Below are positions 1-5,838 of a stretch of DNA of 6,244 nt, piece after piece. The DNA is from Acidobacteriota bacterium (GTDB lineage Bacteria; Acidobacteriota; Terriglobia; Bryobacterales; Bryobacteraceae), in assembly GCA_016871135.1 (NCBI GenBank), contig VFZQ01000341.1, forward strand, positions 1-6,244, given 5' to 3'. Both the position numbers and the translations under genes were made by a program. The notes under the pieces were generated by a model. That model made no database searches and had not been told where the DNA came from. It saw nothing but the letters and a program-made list of their open reading frames with translations. Positions within the stretch are counted from its first letter, which is position 1; each line of letters starts with the position of its first letter.

Positions 1-30
1 GGTTTACGCGTTCTGAGAGGGTACACCCGA

Positions 31-57
31 GTCAAGGGGTGGGGGAAACCCTTTGAC
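31..57. repeat. Inverted repeat covering the -35 box
   Basis: The arms 31-40 (GTCAAGGGGT) and 48-57 (ACCCTTTGAC) are complementary at nine of ten positions, the tenth being a G-T wobble, around a 7-base G-rich centre (41-47). The outer half-sites read GTCAA and TTGAC. As DNA it could be an operator, because it overlaps TTGACA at 53-58. As RNA it would be a stable hairpin, and the T run at 67-73 begins nine bases after the stem, which is too far for a standard intrinsic terminator of an upstream gene. Confidence 0.5.
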
Positions 58-80
58 ACCGGCACATTTTTTTGTAAAAC
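53..80 (+). promoter_or_regulatory. Candidate sigma70-type promoter of the TonB receptor gene
   Basis: A perfect TTGACA box lies at 53-58. TAAAAC at 75-80 is a four-of-six match to the -10 consensus, with a 16-base spacer that contains a run of seven T (67-73). Transcription would start near 87 and give a leader of about 60 bases before the ATG at 150. The -35 is strong and the -10 is mediocre, so the call rests mainly on the TTGACA and its position. The -35 box sits inside the right arm of an inverted repeat (31-57), which would suit a repressor site. Confidence 0.5.
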
Positions 81-134
81 TCATGTCATTCCAAATGGTT
101 GTCTAGGCCCGATCTGGGAAAGGGGGGGCCGGAC

Positions 135-147
135 AAGGGGAAAGGTG
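135..147 (+). promoter_or_regulatory. Ribosome binding site deciding the receptor start
   Basis: A purine-rich stretch with AAGGGG at 135-140 (nine bases before ATG) and AAAGGTG at 141-147 precedes the ATG at 150. It supports that start over the in-frame TTG at 99, which has no purine-rich site ahead of it and would place a 17-residue Gly/Lys/Asp-rich segment before the signal peptide. Confidence 0.6.
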
Positions 148-149
148 AC

Positions 150-3100
150 ATGACAAAACGAATCGCGGCCCGTGCGGGCCTGTTTGTGCTGGCGGTGTCG
201 ATGCTGTCGGCACAGTCGCTGACTTCGATTACCGGTACCGTGACCGATCTAACCGGCGCCGTAGTCCCGGGTGCCAAAATTCAACTGTTCGACAAGGCGA
301 CCAACGCACAGCGTGAGGGCCAGTCCGACAACGAGGGCCGTTACGCGTTCCTACAAGTTTCTCCAGGTTTGTACCGTTTGCTGGCAAAGAAAGACGGTTT
401 CGCCGATGTCAGCGTTCAGGACATCCGGCTGCTGGTGAACACCCCGGCAACTTTGAACTTGCAGTTTGAAAAAGTCGGCAGCGTGAACCAGGTCATCGAA
501 GTGAATGCGTCTTCGATCCAGCTAAACACCGTCGACGCCACATTGGGCAACAGTTTCGGCACCAAGCCCATCGTCCAGTTGCCGCTCGAAGGCCGCCGAG
601 CCGACCGGTTGCTTTCGCTCCAGCCCGGTATCAGCTACATCGGCGATTCCGACGCCGTGAACGGTGGCGCCGCCGATGCCACCGATCGCAACGGCGTAGT
701 CAATGGCGGACGGTCCGATCAGTCGAATATCACTCTCGACGGTGTGGACATCAACAACCAGCAATCGCGCGATCCTTTTCAGGGCGCACTCCGAGTGACG
801 CTCGATTCGGTGCAGGAGTTCCGCGTTACAACGACAAACGCAAACGCCGATTCTTCGCGTGGTTCGGGCGCTCAGATTACGCTAGTTACCCGCGCGGGGG
901 CGAACGAGTTTCACGGCGCGGCGTACGAGTACTTGCGCAACAAGGCCGCTAACGCCAATACGTTTTTCAATAACGCGGCGGGGCTGAAGACGCCGAAGTT
1001 GAACCGCAATATCTATGGCGGCCGCTTGGGCGGGCGCATCATCAAGGACAAACTGTTCTTCTTCGCGAACTACGAAGGGCAGCGCGACCGGCTTGAGCAG
1101 TCCGTCACCCGGACGGTGCCGCGCGAAACTCTGCGCAACGGTATCGTCTCCTATCAGAACGCCGAGGGCGGCGTGGTTCAGGTGCAGCCGCAACAGTTGT
1201 TGACGCTCCTTCCGGATGCCCGCCAGATCAATCAGGCGGCGCTCAACGTGTTGCGCGGCTACCCTGCGCCCAACGACTTTTCGCTCGGCGATGGATTTAA
1301 CACGGCCGGTTTCCGGTTTAACTCGCCGCTGTCGCGAACCTACGACACCTACGTTGCGCGGTTGGATTACAAGCCAAACTACAAGAACAACATTTTTGTT
1401 CGCGGCCAGCTGCAGCGCGACGTGGAAAATGGCGCGCCGCAGTACCCCGGTCTTGCGACAAACTTTCAGGACGTCAACCGCAGCCGCGGCATCGCCATCG
1501 GTTGGGACTACACCGTTTCGGCGAACTTGTTTTCGTCATTCCGCTACGGCTACACGCGTCAGATTGTACTGACCGAGGGGATTGGGACATACGCCTTTAC
1601 GACGTTCCGCGGTCTGAGTGATCCCGTTGGCGGTACGCGGCCATTCCAACGCCGTTCGCCAACCTCGAATATCAACCAGGACTTCACCTGGAATAAAGGG
1701 AAACACACCGTGCAGTTCGGCGGGACCTATCGCAACTACGCCAACGATCGCGTGTCGTACGCGAATGCGTTTTTCGGTATCGGTATCAACTCGTCGTGGA
1801 TGACGGGCAGCGGCAACATCCTCAGCGCTCCCCTTGCGGTTACGACGCTTCCCGCGTCGCAGCGTATCGCCGGCGGGTCGCGCACTGCCTTTCATGACGG
1901 CGTGGCGGCGGTGCTCGGATTAGTGACGCAGGTGAATTCCCGCTACAATTACCTGCCGCAGAAAGACGGTTCGATCAAGGTACAGACGCCTGGGGAAGGT
2001 GTGGCGCGCAAGTTTGTCGGCGAAGAGTCGGAGTTGTACATCCAAGACACCTGGAAGGCGACTCGTAATCTGACTTTGACGGCTGGATTGCGCTACATGT
2101 ACTGGCCCGCGGTTTATGAAGCAAACGGTATCCAGACAAGCCCGAATATTCCCTTGAGCGAGTTCTTCGACAAGCGTGTCGCGGCGGCCGCGCAGGGCAA
2201 GAGTGGTCTTGATGCAGTGGGTTACATCAGCTTTAACCTCGCCAGCAAAGGAGGGCGGCCGCTCTATGACAACATCAAGAACTGGTCGCCGCGTGCATCG
2301 CTGGCCTATTCGCCGGATGCCGATAATGCGTTTACCAAGTTCTTTTTCGGCGGCAAAGACAAGAGTGTTGTCCGCGCCGGTTGGGGCATGTACTACGACG
2401 TGTTTGGCGCGGGTCTGATTCGTTCGGTCGACGCGTCTTCCCTAGGCTTGTCGACGAATATTCAGAACTCCTCTGGCCGGTTGACTTTGGCCGAAACGCC
2501 GCGATTCACGAACCTGTTTTCGGCGCCTTCGTCTCTGGTCACTCCGGCACCGCCCGCCAGCTTCCCCGTCGAGCAACCGCGAAACGCGTTCCAAATCACG
2601 AACGGTCTTGACGACCGGCTTCGCGCGCCCTATGTGATGCGCTTTAACCTCTCCGTTACACGAGAGATCGGCAACGGTTTCACCATCTCGGCGGCGTACG
2701 TCGCCAGCGAAGGCCGCCGTACCCTGACCTCGGAGGACATGGCCACCCCGCTCAATATCGTCGATCCCGCAAGTGGCGTCGATCTCTACACCGCGGCGAC
2801 GCAGTTAACCCGGCTGATTCAAGCGAACACGCCGACCGCCAACATCCCCCGAATTCCGTACTGGGAGAACATGTTCCCCGGTGCCGCGGGCGCTGGCTTA
2901 TCGGCAACGCAGCGCGTCTACAACACCTACCGCGATAACTTCCCTGATGCCACGGCAGCGCTCGAATCGATGGATCGCTTCCAGGATCCCTCGGTAAGCC
3001 GCCTCGGCCGCTTTGCGTACTATCATCCGCAGTATTCATACCTGCGCGCGCTGCGTTCGGTCGGTTCGACGACCTATCACTCCATGCAGTGGACGCTGCG

Positions 3101-3854
3101 GAAGCAGTTCCGCAATGGCGACCAGGTGGACTTCAACTGGACTTGGGCGCATTCGCTCGACTTGGGCTCGGTGACCGAAAACGACGCTCCCACCGAAAAT
3201 CGCGGCATCATCATCAGCCCCTACAATCGTAGCCAGATGAAGGCATCGTCGGATTTCGATCAGCGCCACAGCTTCAATGCGAACGGCTTCTACGGACTGC
3301 CCTTCGGCAAGGGCAAAAAGTTTGGCAATGATGTGACGGGCGTCGTCAATCAGTTGATCGGCGGCTGGCAGTTGGGCGGCATCTACCGCGCCTCGACCGG
3401 ACTGCCGATGTCGGTTGGCCACAATCGAACGTGGCCGACGAACTACAACATCACGGGATGGGCAACGACGACCGGCGCCTTCCAGGATGGGACGAACAAG
3501 AATGCGCCGTCGCCGATCGCGACGACGCGCAACTCGGGTCCGAACATCTTCCAGGATCCGCAGCAGGCGATCAAAGCCTTCGGCTTCACAATGCCCGGCG
3601 AGATCGGCAACCGCAACAACGTGCGCGGCGACGGTCTGTTCAACATCGACCTGAGCCTGAGCAAGCGGTTCGACCTGCCGTTTGAAGGCCACTCGATGCA
3701 GTTCCGTTGGGAGGTCTTCAACGCGACCAATTCCGTACGGTTTGATGTCCGCGGCGCGAACATTAACCTCGGTCAGCCGGGTGCGTTTGGTCGCTACTCG
3801 ACGACCTTGGTGCCGTCCCGCGTAATGCAGTTTGGACTGCGTTACGAGTTCTAA
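150..3854 (+). CDS. TonB-dependent outer-membrane receptor, Oar-like, with CarboxypepD_reg-like N-terminal domain
   Basis: The product is 1234 residues from the ATG chosen here and is expected to be an outer-membrane beta barrel that imports an unidentified ligand using TonB/ExbBD energy. Residues 1-21 form a signal peptide (basic MTKRIAARAG, hydrophobic LFVLAVSML, cleavage probably after LSA). Residues about 26-110 form a carboxypeptidase-regulatory-like beta-sandwich, beginning ITGTVTD and containing GAVVPGAKI and PGLYRLLAKKDGF. A plug domain follows at about 120-265, with LPLEGRRADRLLSLQPG, ITLDGVDINNQ and SVQEFRVTTTNANAD. The remainder is barrel, with many alternating aromatic strands, and the chain ends in LRYEF, the terminal aromatic expected for BAM-dependent insertion. 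Length is normal for the Oar-like acidobacterial group, which is greatly expanded in Solibacter-type genomes. No clear TonB box is visible. The ligand cannot be read from sequence, and no SusD-like partner or transport gene is adjacent. The reading frame is intact throughout. Confidence 0.95.
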   Translation: MTKRIAARAGLFVLAVSMLSAQSLTSITGTVTDLTGAVVPGAKIQLFDKATNAQREGQSDNEGRYAFLQVSPGLYRLLAKKDGFADVSVQDIRLLVNTPATLNLQFEKVGSVNQVIEVNASSIQLNTVDATLGNSFGTKPIVQLPLEGRRADRLLSLQPGISYIGDSDAVNGGAADATDRNGVVNGGRSDQSNITLDGVDINNQQSRDPFQGALRVTLDSVQEFRVTTTNANADSSRGSGAQITLVTRAGANEFHGAAYEYLRNKAANANTFFNNAAGLKTPKLNRNIYGGRLGGRIIKDKLFFFANYEGQRDRLEQSVTRTVPRETLRNGIVSYQNAEGGVVQVQPQQLLTLLPDARQINQAALNVLRGYPAPNDFSLGDGFNTAGFRFNSPLSRTYDTYVARLDYKPNYKNNIFVRGQLQRDVENGAPQYPGLATNFQDVNRSRGIAIGWDYTVSANLFSSFRYGYTRQIVLTEGIGTYAFTTFRGLSDPVGGTRPFQRRSPTSNINQDFTWNKGKHTVQFGGTYRNYANDRVSYANAFFGIGINSSWMTGSGNILSAPLAVTTLPASQRIAGGSRTAFHDGVAAVLGLVTQVNSRYNYLPQKDGSIKVQTPGEGVARKFVGEESELYIQDTWKATRNLTLTAGLRYMYWPAVYEANGIQTSPNIPLSEFFDKRVAAAAQGKSGLDAVGYISFNLASKGGRPLYDNIKNWSPRASLAYSPDADNAFTKFFFGGKDKSVVRAGWGMYYDVFGAGLIRSVDASSLGLSTNIQNSSGRLTLAETPRFTNLFSAPSSLVTPAPPASFPVEQPRNAFQITNGLDDRLRAPYVMRFNLSVTREIGNGFTISAAYVASEGRRTLTSEDMATPLNIVDPASGVDLYTAATQLTRLIQANTPTANIPRIPYWENMFPGAAGAGLSATQRVYNTYRDNFPDATAALESMDRFQDPSVSRLGRFAYYHPQYSYLRALRSVGSTTYHSMQWTLRKQFRNGDQVDFNWTWAHSLDLGSVTENDAPTENRGIIISPYNRSQMKASSDFDQRHSFNANGFYGLPFGKGKKFGNDVTGVVNQLIGGWQLGGIYRASTGLPMSVGHNRTWPTNYNITGWATTTGAFQDGTNKNAPSPIATTRNSGPNIFQDPQQAIKAFGFTMPGEIGNRNNVRGDGLFNIDLSLSKRFDLPFEGHSMQFRWEVFNATNSVRFDVRGANINLGQPGAFGRYSTTLVPSRVMQFGLRYEF

Positions 3855-3871
3855 TACTTGATTCACCGAGA

Positions 3872-3902
3872 CAGGCGGCCTTTCGGGGCTGCCTGGTTTC
3901 TT
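3872..3902 (+). terminator. Intrinsic terminator after the receptor gene
   Basis: A 9-bp stem (3872-3880 with 3887-3895, one G-T wobble) encloses a 6-base TTTCGG loop and is followed by GTTTCTT. It begins 18 bases after the receptor stop codon. The U-tract is interrupted by one C, so efficiency may be moderate. It isolates the receptor from the Uma2 remnant downstream. Confidence 0.8.
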
Positions 3903-4178
3903 GACGTCATTGCCTACTTTGAAACACGCCGTGAGGTGCACCCGTCGGTGCGGCCGTTTGTAGCGGTCGAAATACTCTCGCCACGCGACAGCGTCGATAG
4001 AGTTTCAAACAAGTTGGAAGAGTATGCGCAATTCGGAGTGCGCTACCTATGGTTGGTCGCGCCCGAAACGGAGAAGCTATTTGTTTATTCCGAGGGCGCC
4101 CTCGTGCCGGTCGACGAGTTGCAAGTGCCCGAACTCGACGCCATAGTCATCGCGCGAGAGTTGTTCGACGATCTCTAA
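3903..4178 (+). pseudogene. Uma2 family (DUF820) remnant, 3' end only
   Basis: An open frame running to the TAA at 4176-4178 matches the C-terminal part of Uma2-family proteins, which have a PD-(D/E)XK nuclease-like fold of uncertain function, usually about 190 residues. Visible signatures are FVAVEILSPRDS, the K-x3-Y segment in NKLEEYAQFGV, and the strand YLWLVAPETEKLFVY, followed by a short tail ending in ELFDDL. The N-terminal half, including the usual conserved Pro-Asp strand, is absent. The frame is technically open from a TTG at 3858, but that stretch encodes the receptor terminator and does not resemble the family; homology starts at about 3930-3950. A GTG at 3936 has no convincing ribosome binding site. 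I read it as a decayed or truncated copy whose left break lies at the terminator. A short expressed protein is possible but unlikely to be catalytic. Its stop overlaps the stop of the convergent methyltransferase gene. Confidence 0.7.
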
Positions 4179-4744
4179 CGTCCCTTCTCCGGAATCACCC
4201 AGAGAAACAGCTTGCGGCTGAGAAACGACTCCTCGTCGTCGCCGCCCTCAACCTCCACGGTCTTGAGCGGTTTCCAATCGCCCATGTCAAAGGTGTTCGA
4301 GACGAGTCGCGTACCGGGCTTCAACTGCTCGCGTAGCCGCGGAAGTAGCTTCAGGTTGATCTGCGGCAATAGGAAAAGCGTTACAACCGTCGCCTCGTGA
4401 AAATTCGCTAGAAACAGGTCGTTCTCTTCGAACCGGACCAAGTCCGTCACCCCGTTCTTCTTCGCGTTTTCTTTCGCTTCCTGAATACGCACCGGATTGA
4501 TGTCGATGCCGACGCCGCGCGCGCCAAACGTCTTGGCGGCAGCCACCACGATGCGTCCGTCGCCGCAGCCCAAGTCGTAGACGACATCGGATTTCTTCAC
4601 CTCGGCGAGCTTGAGCATCGCCTTGACCGCCTCTTCGGTCGTCGGCACATACGGCACATCCGGATCGCGCTTCGGCTTGGCGGCTTGTTGTGCGACGGCG
4701 GCGGCGGAGATCGTGGACAGAAACGCGCGGCGAGTGTAGGTCAT
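4175..4744 (-). CDS. Class I SAM-dependent methyltransferase, FAM173/DOT1-like, with twin-arginine signal
   Basis: The product is 189 residues. The SAM site is clear: DLGCGDG (57-63, motif I), acidic D81 in GVGIDINP at the end of strand 2, and NDLF (108-111). The VPYVPT segment at 30-35 followed by AVKAMLKLAEV and DVVYDLGCGDGRIVVAAAK closely resembles the FAM173 group (human ATPSCKMT and ANTKMT, lysine methyltransferases of mitochondrial membrane proteins). The bacterial substrate is unknown. The N-terminus TRRAFLSTISAAAVAQQ is a typical Tat signal or an uncleaved membrane anchor, with a possible cleavage after AVA (16-18). I chose ATG at 4744 because it begins this signal. An AGGAG lies 12 bases upstream at 4757-4761 (reverse strand), a rather long spacing. 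The open frame extends 21 codons further upstream, but that part is not signal-like. The gene converges on the Uma2 remnant with overlapping stops, and is divergent from the gene at 5102. No convincing promoter was found. Confidence 0.88.
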   Translation of the reverse strand: MTYTRRAFLSTISAAAVAQQAAKPKRDPDVPYVPTTEEAVKAMLKLAEVKKSDVVYDLGCGDGRIVVAAAKTFGARGVGIDINPVRIQEAKENAKKNGVTDLVRFEENDLFLANFHEATVVTLFLLPQINLKLLPRLREQLKPGTRLVSNTFDMGDWKPLKTVEVEGGDDEESFLSRKLFLWVIPEKGR

Positions 4745-4938
4745 GAACGAAGGATGCTCCTGATTGTCAAAGGTTACTGTAGCGTAAATCCCCCACCCGC
4801 CGCCCAAGTCGCCGCCGGCGCCGTCTACGCCAACTGCGGCAACGAACCCCTCCTACATCTACAAAATTGCTCGCCTCCCTCCTCCACATCGCCCAAAACG
4901 CCGAAACGCGCGCGTGCTGAGACTACTGTTCACAGAAG

Positions 4939-4982
4939 TTCAAAATTTATATTTCCTTTCCAATCAACGACTTGAAAATTTA
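4939..4982. repeat. Pair of 11-bp AT-rich direct repeats
   Basis: TTCAAAATTTA at 4939-4949 and TTGAAAATTTA at 4972-4982 match at ten of eleven bases and start 33 bases apart, about three helical turns. The first copy overlaps a TATATT (4948-4953) that is five of six to the -10 consensus. The second contains TTGAAA (4972-4977), a possible -35 box without a good -10 partner. They may be promoter elements or binding sites for the gene at 5102. Chance similarity in an AT-rich patch is possible. Confidence 0.35.
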
Positions 4983-5023
4983 CCGGCCCGATTTAGCTAG
5001 ACAGAATCGCAAACTGGTGAGTA

Positions 5024-5046
5024 GGATGGCGCACAACGCCTCATCC
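5024..5046 (+). other. Bulged hairpin ahead of the terminator
   Basis: GGAT (5024-5027) pairs with ATCC (5043-5046) and GGCG (5028-5031) pairs with CGCC (5037-5040), with loop CACAA and a two-base bulge TC at 5041-5042. It ends five bases before the terminator stem at 5052, so the leader RNA would carry two consecutive stems. No alternative pairing with the terminator arms was found by eye. Confidence 0.45.
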
Positions 5047-5051
5047 CACCC

Positions 5052-5079
5052 AAGCCTCTGCCCACGCAGAGGCTTTTTT
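5052..5079 (+). terminator. Strong intrinsic terminator immediately upstream of a start codon
   Basis: AAGCCTCTGC (5052-5061) and GCAGAGGCTT (5066-5075) form a perfect 10-bp stem with a CCAC tetraloop, and the T run is 5074-5079. It reads on the + strand, yet the nearest + strand gene upstream is the Uma2 remnant 870 bases away, with the opposing methyltransferase between them. The next gene starts 22 bases later. It therefore looks like an attenuator in that gene's leader, or the end of a small RNA transcribed from the AT-rich stretch. Confidence 0.85.
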
Positions 5080-5089
5080 CATGTCCGAA

Positions 5090-5095
5090 AAGGAA
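5090..5095 (+). promoter_or_regulatory. Ribosome binding site for the gene at 5102
   Basis: AAGGAA at 5090-5095 lies six bases before the ATG at 5102. The alternative in-frame ATG at 5081 directly abuts the terminator T run and has no possible Shine-Dalgarno site, so 5102 is preferred. The site is only ten bases after the terminator, so it is transcribed only by polymerase that reads through, or from a start downstream of the hairpin. Confidence 0.7.
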
Positions 5096-5101
5096 ACTGC
5101 A

Positions 5102-5740
5102 ATGCCTACCAAAGCCGAACAGGCCCGTATCAACGGCGCCAAATCCAAGGGCCCGAAAACGCCCGAAGGCCTCGACCGCTGCCGCCGCGCCAGCGTCAAA
5201 CACGGATTGTGGATCGCGCACCTGTCCACCTTCTCCCACGAAGCGCAAGCCGAGTACGCCGCCGTTCTCGCCGCCGCCACCGACCAGTTCCGGCCGCGCA
5301 ACCTGGTCGAGATCTCAGTCGTCGGTTTGCTCGCCGACGCCCTCTGGCGCTCCAACCGTCTCGGCAGTTTGGCCAACCTCGACATCGATCGGGAGATGTG
5401 GATCACCAAGCAACAATCCGCCGTCGAGCACGAGCCCGAAGAGTTGCATCTCCTGGCCGAACAAAACTCGAAAACCGTCGCCCGTCTCGAAGCCCGAGCC
5501 CGTCACTACACCCGCGAAATCTCCCGGTTGATGGACATTTTGCGGAAGCTCCAGAACTGGCCCGTCTCCGTCGAAGCCTCCCAGATGTCCAGTGAAATCA
5601 TGGAGATGTCTGTCGATGAGGTCCCAGCGATGGAGCCGGAACCCGCCGCCAAGCCGGTCCCGCCGCCCTCGGCCGTTCGCAAGCCTGTTCAATCCGCCGA
5701 AATCACGCCCCAGAAGGGCAGTGTGCCCCTCAGAAAATGA
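5102..5740 (+). CDS. Conserved hypothetical protein with N-terminal GPxTxEG-KHGL motif
   Basis: The product is 212 residues of unknown function. The N-terminus (about 9-37) is rich in Lys/Arg/Gly and carries the pattern N-x3-S-x-GP-x-TPEG then R-x3-R-x4-KHGLW. I recognise this as the hallmark of a family of uncharacterised proteins found in many copies in Acidobacteria and Planctomycetes; I know of no assigned activity. The middle (about 50-100) has the usual AEYAAVLAA, FRPRNLVEISVVGLLADALWR helical region. A charged helical or coiled-coil stretch follows (about 105-160), and the last 40 residues are Pro/Glu/Lys-rich, with PEPAAKPVPPP, and probably disordered. There is no signal peptide or membrane segment, so it is probably cytoplasmic; the basic N-terminus could bind nucleic acid, which is inference only. 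Codons end mostly in C, unlike the mixed usage in the receptor gene. Expression probably depends on passing the terminator just upstream. Confidence 0.8.
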   Translation: MPTKAEQARINGAKSKGPKTPEGLDRCRRASVKHGLWIAHLSTFSHEAQAEYAAVLAAATDQFRPRNLVEISVVGLLADALWRSNRLGSLANLDIDREMWITKQQSAVEHEPEELHLLAEQNSKTVARLEARARHYTREISRLMDILRKLQNWPVSVEASQMSSEIMEMSVDEVPAMEPEPAAKPVPPPSAVRKPVQSAEITPQKGSVPLRK

Positions 5741-5792
5741 CCTTCGGGCGCTAAAATCGGCCTAAAACTTGGCGAGCCGGAGTAGCCGTTCC

Positions 5793-5816
5793 GGACACCG
5801 CGCTCGAGGTGTGTCC
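5793..5816. repeat. Inverted repeat between convergent genes
   Basis: GGACAC (5793-5798) and GTGTCC (5811-5816) are perfectly complementary around a 12-base centre, in the 98-base gap between the convergent stops at 5740 and 5839. No T or A run flanks it on either side, so it is at best a weak, possibly factor-assisted terminator for one or both genes. Confidence 0.3.
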
Positions 5817-5838
5817 ATACGCGCCGCCGCTCGAAAAA

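Larger units (their letters stand above)
4745..5101. other. Gene-poor divergent intergenic region with structured leader
   Basis: This 357-base stretch lies between the divergent starts of the methyltransferase and the KHGL-family gene. From left to right it holds the methyltransferase leader (4745-4795), a C-rich segment with protein-like base composition but no intact gene (4796-4920), an AT-rich segment containing a repeated 11-mer (4937-4982), a bulged hairpin (5024-5046), and a strong intrinsic terminator (5052-5079). I see no tRNA-like fold and no complete reading frame with a ribosome binding site. Confidence 0.6.

Noticed and set aside
99..149. TTG start at 99 extending the receptor by 17 residues
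   Set aside because: The extension is Gly/Lys/Asp-rich, precedes a normal signal peptide, and has no ribosome binding site; ATG at 150 fits better.
3902..3909. TGACGTCA perfect 8-bp palindrome
   Set aside because: It lies between the receptor terminator and the Uma2 remnant with no promoter nearby; a single 8-mer is expected by chance.
3036..3941. 301-residue open frame on the minus strand
   Set aside because: It lies antisense to the receptor gene, crosses its terminator, has Arg/Val/Ala-biased composition and no recognisable domain; it is a shadow of the GC-rich coding frame.
4685..4975. 96-residue + strand frame spanning the methyltransferase start
   Set aside because: It overlaps the methyltransferase antisense, has no ribosome binding site, and only its middle shows coding-like composition, which is reported separately as a possible remnant.
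5081..5101. ATG at 5081 as start of the KHGL-family protein
   Set aside because: It directly follows the terminator T run with no ribosome binding site, and family members normally begin a few residues before the basic motif, as ATG 5102 gives.
4972..5595. 207-residue + strand frame overlapping the KHGL-family gene
   Set aside because: The Arg/Pro/Ser-rich product reads through the terminator hairpin and is out of frame with the clearly conserved KHGL protein.
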